From contig OX453285.1 of the NCBI GenBank assembly GCA_949710005.1, forward strand, positions 7,753,632 to 7,817,631: DNA of 64,000 bases, written 5' to 3'. The translations under genes and the position numbers were made by a program. Below the pieces are notes generated by a model that was not told the origin of the DNA, searched no databases, and saw nothing but the letters and a program-made list of their open reading frames with translations. Each line of letters opens with the position of its first letter. Positions within the stretch are counted from its first letter, which is position 1. The stretch comes from Ricordea florida. Taxonomy: Eukaryota; Cnidaria; Anthozoa; Corallimorpharia; Ricordeidae. Shown here in pieces: positions 11,401 to 20,152 of this stretch.

Positions 11401-14311
11401 TAATGAACTTTATTTGAGTGTCAACTGTATTTAGCACTGCTGTACTAATTGGGGACACTGTAAAGCACAAATGAAATGAAATCAAATCAAATGTTGGTTT
11501 TTGTGGAGAGGGGAAAACCGGAGTACCCAGAGAAAAACCTCTCGGAGCAGAGAACCAACAAACTCAGCCCACATATGACGCCGGGGCCGGGAATCGAACC
11601 CGGGCCACATTGGTGGAAGGCGAGCGCTCTCACCACTGCGCCAACCCTGCTCCCCAAACGTTTTTTGTTTATTTATTTAACATTAAACTTTTCTCGTTTG
11701 TCAGGAAATTTTATACAGTTGCAATAATCACTCTAGAAGGTTCAGCACCTCAAATACAATTTGAAAGACGCTCGGCCCTTCAATGGCATTTTAAAAACTT
11801 TATCAATGCTGTTCGCAATCTGACTTCAGAACTTCACTGAGCATATACGAACATCAATCGAACATGACAATGAAACTTCCCGAAAAAGCGAGAAACCCGT
11901 TTTATGAGGAAGTTGATAGAAGCAAATGACTAAATACCTGCTTTTGTCATTGGGGACCAGTGTGTCGGGTCGATTGTCGTAATCCTTGGAGTTTTGATAT
12001 TATTACCAAGTTTACTTTTGAGGCAGCGTTCCCTCGGAATCTCTGTCACCATCCTCAGAGTTTCAATGTGGCTGCCATCTTTCCTTCTAGGGGACTGGTG
12101 GTTGGGGATCTCTGTCATCACGCTTGTTGTGTGTTTAGTATCTCCATCTCCGTCAATGGAGTTAGTCTTTAAGTTAACTGTTCCTAGGACAAAAAAATTA
12201 TGATGAAGCTGAGCTGTTTCAGATTACGTTTATAAACTTTAAAAACATATAATGCTGCATGAACACCTGTGCTCGGCCTGTTTGTGTAGTGGCGCTGTTT
12301 ATTTATACAATCTGGTTCCAGCTAGCTTAGCTTCTTTATCAGTGAATGCATCAAACGAGGCAGTGTGAAAGCTACTGAACAGTACTGTACTGTGGTACTG
12401 TTTGTTGTACTATACAGTGTGGTTCTACCTTTTTCATCTGTGTATCAAACCATACAGTGTGACCATTCTTTGTAAAGCTACTGAACAGTACTGTACTGTT
12501 GTACTGTTTGGTTTACTATACAGTGTGGTTCTAACTTTTTCATTTGTGGATCAAACCATGCAGTGTGACCATTCTTTGTAAAGCTACTGAACAGTGCTGT
12601 ACTGTGGTTTTGTTTGTTTTACCATACAGTGTGGTTCTAACTTTTTTTTACGGTGTTGTGTCAGCTATCAAATCGCTAAGAAAAGCTAAAGAACTTTAAT
12701 TCTCAGAAAGTAAAAATGCCGACAAATTTGTTCATCGTTTTTTGAGAGCCAACAAGCCTAATAGACTGGCTTACGAAAAACGTGTTAAACATAAACAAAA
12801 ATGCCCCAGCAGAAGTCAAAATAAATGGCTTGACGACTGTAACTTAGCGTGCTCTGAAGCCATCAATTGGAAAACCACTTACAAATCCCCTTTTTGATAC
12901 ACCAACGTATCCAAACTGATCATCTTCCAATAGAAATAATTTTCTATTAAAAATTGGCCTTTCATAAAGTGGTGTATGGACATTCTGCAGAAGAGAAGAA
13001 GAATCCTTGACTCACTTATTCTGGCACTGCAGCGAAACTTCGGCTTTCTGGCAGGATTTTAGGAATTGGCTAAACAAAAACCACTTAACGCTTACAGGCA
13101 ACAGTTTATCACCGACTACGTCTCTAGGTTTGCAAAAAGACACCGTTTTCAGCACGCAACAATATTTCTACTTTTTGGTCGCCAGATACTTCACTTGGAC
13201 TTGCAAGTTGCAGGAATGTCTTCCAAAAATAGATAATTTTAATTTTTTTGTTGCCTCCTTCACTGATTTTGAAAAAAAAAAGGAATAAATGATCGCTAGA
13301 CCTCTGCAAAAAAACAAATATTTTAATAATAGTTTTTGGGGAAAACCTCATGTGATGGGGAAAGCAAAGAAATTGAGCTGGCAAAGTCTATGTCCGTAAC
13401 TACACCTTTAGCTGTAACTAACATGTAACTAACAGATCGGTCGATTTACTTTGCAATTCATCTGTATTTTTTCTATGATGCTCGAGTACGTTGTATTTTT
13501 GTATTTTAGCTGTAAAAATGGTTGTTTGTATTACTAATCTTGTTAATAAATCAGTAAATAATAGTTGAAAAAAAAAACTTTTTTTATCTGTAGATCAAAC
13601 CATGCAGTGTGACCATTCTATGGAAAGCTACTGAACAGTACTGTACTGTGGTACCGTTTGTTTTACTATACAGTGTGGTTCTAACTTTTTCATCTGTAGA
13701 TCAAACCATGCAGTGTGACCATTTTATGGGAACAGTACTAAACTGTGGTACTGTTTGTTTTACCATACAGTGTAGTTCTAACGTTTTCATCTGTAAATCA
13801 AACCCGTGCAGTATGACTATTCGGGTTTGAACTGAAGAAAAAAATATAAGTTGTAAGAAATTTGTTAGAATTCCAATTTCTACTCAAATACATCTAAACA
13901 TTTAAAATGCAAATTCTATTTTTTCAAGTTTCCCAGGGAAAGATTCGTTCAGAAACTTATGACATCGAACTTCTGCAGGCAATGGAAGCCAGTAAGCACC
14001 GAATGTGGTTCAAATTTGCCAACGGACTTTTTCTATTATAGAAGGCTTAAATAACCTTGGATAGAGTACCAGCAATGTCCCAAGGCAAGTTTGATATCTG
14101 TAAAAATTAACAAATCACCTCTTTTAGAAGGTACATCGTCTCGCTCATGATTGAGCTGACCATAGATGATGCCTTATTACTTATAACGTTGCCGAAGTTT
14201 TTACTGACCTGTTCTGTCCTTGCCGGCTTGGCGTCGCTCTGAAAGACTTGATGTTCTTGCACTTTCAATCTCACAGTCTCCCTCATTTTCGAACTGGGAT
14301 TCTGAGTCCTC
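2489..14311 (-). CDS. LCA5: Lebercilin-like ciliary coiled-coil protein (LCA5 family)
   Basis: Six exons on - join with matching phases and GT-AG introns: 14311-14209, 12183-11938, 7964-7625, 5528-5375, 4704-4567 and 2635-2489 (stop TGA at 2489-2491). The simplest start is the ATG at 14287, giving about 367 residues; exon one is also open upstream of it, so a further 5' exon (for example one ending at 16602) is possible. The first quarter is Ser/Thr/Arg-rich and probably disordered. The 7964-4567 exons form the coiled coil, with hallmarks of the lebercilin domain: KLRNENKALKRLQRSQKREI, then the conserved linker NLPSLEELEENIEKALTQL, then alternating Lys/Glu heptads. The terminal exon has KKIDKTNIYSRKLG, matching the lebercilin 'NIYS' signature. 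Lebercilins act at the ciliary base and in intraflagellar transport. The introns are full of SINEs and MITEs. Family assignment rests on recalled motifs, not a search. Confidence 0.8.
3131..3371 (+). repeat. tRNA-derived SINE (family 2), copy lacking its B box
   Basis: It starts GGAGCAGGGTTGGCGCAGTGG (A box TGGCGCAGTGGTGAGAGCG) and ends with CAGTTGACATTCAAATAAAG. Compared with the inverted copy at 11385-11656 it has lost about 35 bp holding the B box and anticodon region, so it should be transcriptionally dead. It lies in the last intron of the lebercilin-like gene. Confidence 0.75.
3376..3455. repeat. Near-perfect palindrome (fold-back end)
   Basis: AACAATTATTCGCC is repeated in inverted orientation as GGCGAATAATTGTT, and GTGATTATCGGTGAA faces TTCACCGATAATCAC with only two bases between. 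The DNA can form a hairpin of about 35 bp. AGTATAAATACACAGGTGATTA follows at once, the same motif as the arms of the fold-back element at 3541-4231. Confidence 0.75.
3541..4231. mobile_element. Fold-back element with ~130-bp inverted arms
   Basis: The left arm (3541-3670) and right arm (4104-4231) are inverted copies at roughly 90% identity by eye. Each arm holds, from inside to outside, a GTATAAATACTCAGGTGATTA block, a CGGATTATCAGC palindrome, and an ATG followed by about 10 codons reading outward (MAPSRSRAFDEI on the right, MAASCSRALDEI on the left). The centre is occupied by a SINE (3694-3975). The arms look like promoter plus first exon of an autonomous element in divergent orientation; a Crypton/DUF3504-type source is my inference from the N-terminal 'SRF.E' style motif. 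Confidence 0.6.
3694..3975 (-). repeat. Degenerate SINE related to family 2
   Basis: Read on -, it has TTGGCGCAGTGCTGAGAGCAC (A box-like), GGTAACCCGGGCTGTATTCCC (degenerate B box) and GGTTTTTCTCCGAGTCTCCGG, all matching family 2. Its tail differs, ending near CTGTGAGGCTTTCACTTC reversed. It lies between the two arms of the fold-back element. Confidence 0.6.
4787..4985 (+). repeat. SINE-B fragment (GACGTTTCGAGCGTTAGC family)
   Basis: It contains ACTGGTGCTGCGTCGGTGGG, GATAAAGTAAGTTATACCA and GACGTTTCGAGCGTTAGCC. After a short spacer comes the inverted copy CTAACGCTCGAAACATCAGC. The same family recurs at 9035-9085, 18749-18848 plus 33824-33955, 56622-56815 and 60590-60690. The 33.9-kb copy shows a tRNA-like head, so I treat the family as a SINE. 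Confidence 0.6.
5090..5245. repeat. Palindromic MITE fragment
   Basis: GTGATTAAACAAATCGG faces CCGATTTTGTTAATCACTC, and TTGGACTCCACTCAGTCCTATTACCATTA closes the element. The last motif recurs at 14755-14785, which marks a shared family. Confidence 0.5.
5740..6010 (+). repeat. Interspersed repeat shared with 38990-39260
   Basis: TTTTTGCCATACCTATCGC and the following 200 bp, through AGGCACGCGCTGATTGGCTCC and CACTCGTGTTTCCTTTGACAT, occur again in inverted orientation at about 39270-39050. On - at 39.5 kb the family carries a tRNA-like head, so this is probably a SINE body. Confidence 0.55.
6448..6742. mobile_element. MITE family H, copy 1 (TAA target duplication)
   Basis: Terminal inverted repeats GGGACGGACCATTAGAAAAG and its complement are flanked on both sides by TAA (6445-6447, 6743-6745). 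The interior is T-rich with repeated GCATGAATTTTTT units. A 3-bp TWA duplication is typical of PIF/Harbinger MITEs. Other copies lie at 39634, 42414 and 46880. Confidence 0.85.
7255..7590. repeat. Diverged copy of the 'TTTACCATTT' MITE
   Basis: ATCATTTACAAGGGAAAA on the left and GTTGTAAATGGTCAACCAC on the right, with GATCGGAAAAACAGGACTGCC inside, match the younger element at 49990-50377 but with many differences. It ends about 35 bp short of an exon of the lebercilin-like gene. Confidence 0.5.
8450..9030 (+). mobile_element. TIR element carrying a SAM-like ORF
   Basis: The left arm (about 8450-8580) and right arm (about 8936-9030) are inverted copies sharing AGCCAATCAGGATACG, GTGCGACG(C/T)GCC and CACGCCT(C/T)CTTGCAAAGT. 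The only sequence between them is one intact ORF (8618-8878) and its flanks. A TIR element with a single small protein and no transposase is non-autonomous, or a deletion derivative of a larger element. Confidence 0.65.
8618..8878 (+). CDS. Small SAM-like protein inside a TIR element
   Basis: The ORF encodes 86 residues with stop TAG at 8876-8878. I chose the ATG at 8618 because the conserved-looking block begins there (MSEVHLWLKNLPGG). The track upstream in the same frame lies in the terminal repeat. The pattern WLKNLP..YLEKCSKEF..RGF.TLESLKYL...DIDAFFPSPEKLFLAEKRIL fits a sterile alpha motif: five short helices with L.YL...DI in the centre. SAM domains mediate protein-protein assembly. The tail is Thr/Ser/Pro-rich. 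The frame is intact, which suggests a young insertion or selection on the protein. The function is not known to me. Confidence 0.55.
   Translation: MSEVHLWLKNLPGGVYLEKCSKEFETRGFQTLESLKYLQPRDIDAFFPSPEKLFLAEKRILGSEIKAIVSPPGEKTPLTSVKTTAA
9125..9475. repeat. AACAATTAG-type fold-back element
   Basis: Inverted arms TTTTAGTAAAATCATAATAAACGAAT (about 9232-9290) and its complement (about 9350-9400) are bounded on both sides by AACAATTAGA(C/T)TA(C/T), then TCGATTTCTATG(A/G)GGTGATAG and a short palindrome (ATTCGGCCTTCGGCC at about 9443). It resembles 15295-15500, where an ATG-led exon sits between the arms. Confidence 0.6.
9480..10690. other. Intron of the lebercilin-like gene, mostly unassigned
   Basis: 9488-9560 holds a fragment of the MITE family better preserved at 44840-45045 (TCTGTCCCCTTAT, AAGAGAACCCAGTATGG). 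Nothing else is recognised. Confidence 0.35.
10690..10860 (-). repeat. tRNA-derived SINE (family 3)
   Basis: On - a tRNA-like head has A box AGCTCAGTGGTAGAGCG, anticodon arm CGATCTAGTGATCG and B box GGTTCGATTCC. It is followed directly by TTTTAGAGAACTCTGATC and a tail through CTCCGAGTTTG. The T stem pairs poorly and there is no CCA-adjacent discriminator or terminator in place, so I call a SINE rather than a tRNA gene. Confidence 0.6.
11063..11302. mobile_element. MITE with TTA duplication and GCGAGAC repeats
   Basis: The ends GGGTGGCGAATGGT and ACCATTCGCCACCC are flanked by TTA (11060-11062, 11303-11305). The interior has many GCGAGAC units in degenerate tandem. The 3-bp TTA duplication fits a Harbinger-type MITE. 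Confidence 0.75.
11385..11656 (-). repeat. tRNA-derived SINE (family 2), full copy
   Basis: Read on -, the head has A box TGGCGCAGTGGTGAGAGCG, a CGCCTTCCACCAATG anticodon region (suggesting a tRNA-Gly(TCC) ancestor), and a perfect B box GGTTCGATTCC. The body carries CTCTGCTCCGAGAGGTTTT and the 3' end CAGTTGACACTCAAATAAAG. Family assignment is firm; the tRNA-Gly source is inferred. Confidence 0.8.
12371..12650 (+). repeat. ~105-bp minisatellite, left block
   Basis: About two and a half units contain AAGCTACTGAACAGTACTG, ACTATACAGTGTGGTTCTA and CAAACCATGCAGTGTGACC. The array is split by a LINE (12652-13577) and resumes at 13588. A second array of the same unit lies at 36425-36790. Confidence 0.8.
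12652..13577 (+). mobile_element. 5'-truncated LINE (L1/Tx1-like C-terminus)
   Basis: Degenerate coding sequence ends in a frame with FCRREEESLTHLFWHC and FWQDFRNWL. That is the zinc-binding C-terminal motif of L1/Tx1-type LINE ORF2 (C-x-x-C...H-x(3-4)-C). Upstream, KWLDDCNLACSEAINWKTTY is the usual preceding block. A poly(A) run ends the element at 13568-13577, and AACTTTTTTT flanks both sides as a target duplication. It sits inside the minisatellite, so it inserted after the array formed. Frameshifts and stops make it dead. Confidence 0.75.
13588..13815 (+). repeat. ~105-bp minisatellite, right block
   Basis: These two units continue the array at 12371-12650, starting mid-unit at ATCTGTAGATCAAACC, exactly where the left block stops. 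Confidence 0.8.
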
Positions 14312-14379
14312 TTAAAATCATAAGAATTATCCCAATTTTAGAGTCAATGCAACTGCTTAATAATGTTTAATCATAATCA

Positions 14380-14790
14380 TAAATAATTTCCATTTTTATT
14401 ACATACATTTTGAAATCACAGGTGATCCCTGCAATTTGATTGGCTCATAGCAGTGTGATTTATTCACAAATCGCACTATCTTAGGATCTAAATCGCATCT
14501 TTTTTTTCAGCCAATGAAAATAAACAAGAAAATAAAACAACCACTCAAATTACAATAAAATGTTTGCACTTGACCAACAAAAATCGTGTTTTAGGACCTG
14601 TAAAATTGTGCTATTTCAAAACTGGATGTAAAAAAGTGGGAATTGAGCTTCGTGCCGCGCAATTGTGGTCTGACGTCACACTTGTGATTTCAAATCGAAC
14701 TCGCGCTGCACGCTAGTTCGATATTTGAAATCACGCGTAAGATTTCAGATCAAATTGCACTCCACTCAGTTCAATTACCATTATAAACTG
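14380..14790. repeat. MITE-like repeat
   Basis: TTTGAAATCACAGGTGAT at the left faces ATTTGAAATCACGCGTAAG near the right, and CTCCACTCAGTTCAATTACC closes it. The closing motif is shared with 5090-5245. Confidence 0.45.
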
Positions 14791-15054
14791 TTGTAATTGA
14801 TGACAATAATAAAATAATTAATCGATAATTATTTAAATATATAGCATTATTTAGCAGTCTTCCAGTAAACATAACTCTTCTATTTTATTTATTTTTTTTT
14901 CTCCTTGTACATGTGTTTAACAAATGAATAAATATGTTTATTTAAATGACAAAAAAAACTCTTCTTACAAATGCATTAATTATTGAGTTCCTTCTAGACA
15001 GCCCGTTCTAATCAGTCGCAGTAAATCTGTATTGACTCCATAGTATCTTTCTTT

Positions 15055-15505
15055 AGTAAAAGTCTACTAGAACACTAACGTAAATGCCGCAATCTGATTG
15101 GCCGAGTTGCTACACACAATCAGCCATGAGAGTGTAACCCTTGATTGAAGATAGTGGATCAATGTAAGCATCAGGGAAACCGTGCACCTACTCCTCCCCT
15201 AACCCAACATTAACGCTAACTTTTAAACTTATTATAACTTGTTGGGTTAGGGGAGGGGTAGGTGCACAGTTGTCCAGATACTTACATTGATCCAAGATCG
15301 TTTTCAAAATGGCGACGTCTTCGCGCTTTAGTGAGGTTTTGCAGGAAGATTTGGTATTTTGGTAGTTTTTCTTTTTCACTGATACATGATTCGTTTATCA
15401 TGAATTTTACTCGCAATTTCTGTGAGGTGATAGTTGATTCGCCCATTCTGTCTCATCATCTGTCGCCTCATAGAGAATATCACCTCATAGAAATCTCGAG
15501 CTCAA
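15055..15505 (+). mobile_element. Crypton-like MITE copy with nested hairpin
   Basis: A CTACTAGAAC..AAATGCCGCAATCTGATTGG promoter-like block leads to an ATG at 15309 that opens MATSSRFSEVLQEDLVFW and then stops. AACAATTAG-type end sequences (TCTGTGAGGTGATAGTTGATTC) follow. The element at 18515-18760 has the same order. The N-terminal 'SRF..V.EEDL' style recalls coral Crypton/DUF3504 proteins. A hairpin (15157-15296) splits the promoter block. Confidence 0.5.
15157..15296. mobile_element. Hairpin MITE, ~50-bp arms
   Basis: GGATCAATGTAAGCATC and GTGCACCTACTCCTCCCC on the left are complementary to GGGGAGGGGTAGGTGCAC and CTTACATTGATCC on the right, with about 35 bp of loop. It interrupts the Crypton-like copy, so it is the younger insertion. 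Confidence 0.75.
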
Positions 15506-17750
15506 AATCTAACACGTTGTTGTTTTGTAGAGGACGGCAAAGAAACCTCCCAGACTGTATTTTGCACGCACAGTTTTGTGTCCTTCATTAGTACTATTTT
15601 TTGGTGCCGTCGTAGTCGACGTCCTCTTCGTGGTTTGCTTAAGCCTAATGTCGCGCATTTACGTTCGTCTTCACACTACAGTCAGTTCTGTTAACGACCA
15701 CTCTCTTAACCTCAGACCACTTCTCTTAAAGAGGCGACCACTGAAATTAACCCAAGGAATCTTCCTAGAAACTAAAAAATTGAACTAATCTTTGTGTAAA
15801 TCTTTTTATATTTATCCAAAAATATGCCTTTTTACAAAGTTTTATTCTTCCAAATAACGTTGTTTGATTCGTTTAACCGAACGCAGAATTAAAATTAAGA
15901 AGAAGCTTTTTAGAAAACGTTCGATTGGTCTGTTAGGATCCACATTCAAATTTGGTATCTTGGAGCGCAGAACTTACCAGGCCCGAAAACCAATTTTATG
16001 ATAACAATATTTACAACGGGAATTACAGTTTTGTTGGTTTTTAAGCTTATAATTAAGCCAAGCAATTTTATGTTAACTTGCGTGTCGGACATGTTGATTT
16101 GTACATGAAGAACTAAACGAACATTCGATAGACTACGACTTAAAAATGGAGGCCGAGCCAGTTGAGTCATCGGTCCTGTCGAGAAACGGCCCCTGGCCCG
16201 TTAGAGAGTGTTGTTTTAAGCTTTCATCATGAAAGGAAATTATTCTTCGCACTGATTTTGTTGTTTTTAATTATTATAAATCCCTCTACCTGCTACAGGG
16301 GTTTATAAATTGCGATAGCTATCATTGTGCTTGGGACCTCCTTGAAAGGTATTTGCGTCACCCACTATAATGGTACATAGCAATCCTATTGGGAAAATCT
16401 TCAAGGCCAGTATGAAATTGTTTTATTTCCAGAAAGTTTTTAGGATGTGCTCCGCAGTAGAGAAACCGCAGAGAAAAGGGAGTAACGCAAAAGAATCTCT
16501 TCTCTCGTCAAGACAAATTTAATGATAAACAAAGAATGTTGATAGATATTCGCTCTAGGAGAATAAATGTAAAAATATATAGCATATAGATTATATGTTA
16601 CCTTTTTCAATATCTCTACTCTGCATGTCAAGTTTTGTTTCTTGTCCAATGGTTTGTTGCTTCAAAGGACATACCGTCTCCGTTTCAAATCCTTCCTATA
16701 CACCTCTTGAAAAAAACAGTCCCTCTAATGAGGAAAAAGTCTTAACTTGTCGCAAATGTATAAGAAAAAACTCTCGACTGAAGAACATCTCTATCCGTCA
16801 ATAAGGTGAGTGAAAATGAAATGGTAACAAGATAGAAATATAAATGAACTAAAATAATAGTCTTCCTAGTACATGTATGGTAAGTGCTAATTGCTCTACC
16901 GCACAAATACCTGCGGGTCATTACTTTTTATACCATGGTCAGAATCTTCAAAAAACGTATTTTAAAGGCTACCTATTTGTTGTATTGTATTCTTCATTGA
17001 TTTCATTGTTTTGGAGTTCAATATTTCACGCGTTTTTGGCTCTGTGTAAAAAATAAATTTTTGGTCCTTTATCTATGAAGAACCCCGCGGAAATTTCCGC
17101 TCGTAATTTTAATTCTTTTACTCTCAAAATCAAAACAATTTAAGATCCGCTAATTATGAATAAAACGAACTTCCTAATCTGTGCATCAAAACATTAATTA
17201 TAGCATTCTTAATGAGTAGTTTTAATTAGTCAAGGGATGGGTTCACGAAAGCTTACTTGTCATTTTGTGTGGAGCTGCTGAAGTACTGTCTGTTTGATAA
17301 CGCTCATTTTTTCAATGTTAAATATGTGATTTTTATATTTCATAACATTAAAATGTTATGTTTCATCTGTTCTGTGTCAAACAGCTATATTGACACTCAG
17401 AGTCCCAGAATAAAGAATTTCATCATAGTTCTTTACAAGCAAGTAATGCCATTTCCATTGGCATTCATCAGACAAAATTGTCAAAATTCACGCCGCTTAA
17501 TGAAATTCAAAGCACAACAGATCGTGAACAATTAGTAAAAGAGTTTGAATGGGTATTATATCGTGAATATACTATCCAAACCGAGGTATGTACCATTGTC
17601 AATCGCCGTAGAATGGTTCGTTTTATCTAGAGTCGAGGTCTTAAGAGTTTTAGATAGAATGAAACATCGTATTCAAAGATAGTTGTGCGATACATTTTGT
17701 ATGATAGAATCAAACATCCCAATGAAACAGAAAAACATTTCAAAATGCTG
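15506..17750. other. Upstream region of the lebercilin-like gene
   Basis: No firm gene. 16665-16602 on - could be a short 5' exon: its end AAAAAG with donor GTAACA has the right phase for the 14311 exon, but its acceptor is weak. The remaining 2 kb shows no family I recognise. Confidence 0.3.
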
Positions 17751-17912
17751 GCGCTTTCATTGTGTGGTTCTTTGAGTATGCTGTGGTTTAGTTTTATCCC
17801 TGGTTCAAGGTTGGTTTTCTTTTGTTTTCCTTACGACAATTTGATTATAATGAGTTTGAAACAAGGGAAAATAAAATTTCAACCAGGGATAAAATTGTAC
17901 TGCAACATGTAC
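17750..17912. mobile_element. Long-hairpin MITE, copy 1
   Basis: TTTTATCCCTGGTT.. faces ..AACCAGGGATAAAA with arms of about 60 bp. The inner block (TTTGAAACAAGGGAAAATAAAA) is shared with 60309-60475, which is the same element inverted. Confidence 0.7.
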
Positions 17913-18057
17913 ATTCTCTCGTTTAATATAGGAAAGGTTTGTTAAGTACTTCGTGTCAGACATTTGTGTTTGTCATCAACATTATGTATATTTAGGTGAA
18001 ATTTTAGTCATTCATAGGACACTCCGTGATGATAATCATGAAATGTGTACAAATATT

Positions 18058-18303
18058 TAAAAGAGGGTCTGAATAGAGTTTAATGTTTAGTGTTATTTTC
18101 CATAATTATTCAGTAGTGTTTGCTGTTAAATTGGCAATTTTTTAATGTTTATTGTTTCCGAAGAAAATACTGGTAAGTGCTGTTTTATAGAATTTTGTAA
18201 TTTTAGTGTTAAAATGCCTAAAATTGAACTGTTTCATGTTACAAAGCAAAAACAAATTGTTCAGTAAGTGTTGTCGAGGTACCCCCGTTCAGACCCTCTT
18301 TAA
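18058..18303. mobile_element. MITE with AAAGAGGGTCTGAA ends
   Basis: The ends AAAGAGGGTCTGAA and TTCAGACCCTCTTT are exact complements 245 bp apart, with an AT-rich unassigned interior. Confidence 0.65.
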
Positions 18304-18514
18304 AGGCAATCCATGACATGACTGCGGAACCAATAAGTAGCTGCTCGAGTGAAACAAACGAAAATGTTCATACACTTTTGCTTGGTCTAACTTACGGAGT
18401 CGAGCAGCGATATTTTTACAATGAGCCACAGTTCATCTCACACAATATCGCCACTCTGTACTTGATTTTTCTTACATTTAAGAAATAGAAAACATGTACC
18501 TTTGTTTCTATCGA

Positions 18515-18760
18515 GTTTTAGTACAAATCTACTAGCATTCTATCGCAAATGCCGCGCTCTGATTGGCTACGCTACCTACTATCTATTCTATGATAGATAG
18601 TGAGTATCATAGCAGTGTGCCCTTGCTAACAAAATGGCGGCCGCTTCTTCACGTTTTCGAAGTGTCCGTGAAGAAGATTTAGACAGTTTACTGGTCGAGG
18701 CTGTTCCAGAAAGGCAAAGTTTTGAACGACTAGTAGATTTATGCTAAAACAATTAGTCGG
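18515..18760 (+). mobile_element. Crypton-like MITE carrying a first exon
   Basis: A TAGTACAAATCTACTAG block and AAATGCCGCGCTCTGATTGG precede an ATG at 18634 that encodes about 37 codons (MAAASSRFRSVREEDLDSLL...) before TAA. ACTAGTAGATTTATGCTAAAACAATTAG closes the element as an inverted copy of its left end. It is a non-autonomous copy in which the internal coding part was lost. The Crypton/DUF3504 link is an inference. Confidence 0.5.
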
Positions 18761-18848
18761 AGCTCCGACGAAGGGCTAACGCTCGAAACGTCAGCACCTC
18801 CTTTTTACCTTACGGTGGTATAACTTACTTAATCAACTCGTTTGATTC
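18749..18848 (-). repeat. SINE-B, 3' half (split copy)
   Basis: On + it reads GGGCTAACGCTCGAAACGTC, TTACCTTACGGTGGTATAAC and ACTCGTTTGATT, then stops abruptly at the start of repeat A. The continuation of the same SINE (TTCTTGTGTTTCAACTTCCC...) resumes at 33824. The intact order is visible at 56622-56815. Confidence 0.7.
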
Positions 18849-19193
18849 CTCGCGAAGCGAGGCCGAAGGCCGAGCGTAGCGAGGTTACTAATCGTGTCGG
18901 TTCCGGTTCAGACCACGTGGCTCGCAAGCCCGAGTAAATCAAGCCGAGAGTTTTTTCCTCGCGAAGCGAGGCCGAAGGCCGAGCGTAGCGAGGTTACTAA
19001 TCGTGTCGGTTCCGGTCAGACCACGTGGCTCGCAAGCCCGAGTAAATCGAGCCGAGAGTTTTTATATATGTATATATATATATTTATATATATGTTTATA
19101 TATATCTATATTTTTAAGGTGTCCGTTCGCAGGCCAGGTTACCTGGCAACATTACTCCATGTGAAATTCCGACATTACGAATTCCTTGAATGA

Positions 19194-19307
19194 TGTTTTG
19201 AAAATAATGCGAATTTTGTGGAAACCGATTTCACTCGTCTTGGAAGTACATCCCAGCAAGAAGATCTCCGACATATACAAGAAAGAATGGTGAGAGATCG
19301 TCGTCGA
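19194..19307 (+). pseudogene. Conserved short exon in repeat A, copy 1
   Basis: The open frame FVETDFTRLGSTSQQEDL..IQERMVRDRRR ends exactly at a GTAAGT donor. The same frame and donor recur in copy 2 (28291-28407, last codon mutated to TGA) and copy 3 (31263-31379, open). Differences fall mostly in ways that keep the protein similar, so repeat A once carried a spliced protein gene. I do not recognise it. Confidence 0.45.
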
Positions 19308-20152
19308 GTAAGTTTGAATGCCGCACGGGAAGCGGCGACTGAAAGCAGAGATTGAGAAACGACGGTAGGGACGATAACAAGAGACATCGCAGCTAAGACA
19401 AGAACTGCTCGCTCAAAAAAAACAAAGGAATCAGCAAGGAAAAGGACCAGGAATACCATCAAGTTACCATCAAGTTAGATTGGATATTGAATTTGTTATG
19501 GATAGAAACAAAGACTCGTTTTAGGTATACAGGACATGAGCAAGCGATTACATAACGAAATTGGCGAACAAAATTTAGCAAAATGACTTAGAACGGAAAC
19601 CGAGTAGGAACGACTTCCAGCATGCAGACAGAATCAGGGCTCCTACTCCGTGTACCGGCACAGATGACGTAGCGCATTGTTTCATCATTGTGTGTAAAAT
19701 CATTCAGTAACATGTTTGTTATTAGACACCTTAAGATTGAAGTTTACCGCGCACCTCAAACCTCTACGGGTCACATGACCAGCCTTCAGCTTCAAGTTCA
19801 CGGTAAATTCTTCACGTTTTCGACGGCAACAGGTGGGTGTTCGCGTAAGTCATTTACCTCAGCTTTTATTTGCATGGATGTTTCGTCATCCCACGTATGG
19901 CTTTTACTGACATACAGAAACGACCTTTTTCTTTATTTTTATTTGAATTTCAGCATTAACAACCAACAGTTTTGTCTTTTGCGGGGTTTGAACAAAACCT
20001 GGTGCACAACCTTGAAATCCAAAATGGCGGCTTCAAAACACATAGCTCAGTCTGAGATAACAACTCCCGTAAGATTCACAGTTTTTCATTTATTATCGCT
20101 TATTTCTTGGATGTGTTTTTTTTCTTGTTTTAGAAACGACAGTATACTAAAC

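Noticed and set aside
16602-16695. Exon frame EGFETETVCPLKQQ on -
   Set aside because: It ends in the wrong phase for the 14311 exon. Only a different, weaker frame of the same stretch would fit, so I left it out of the gene.
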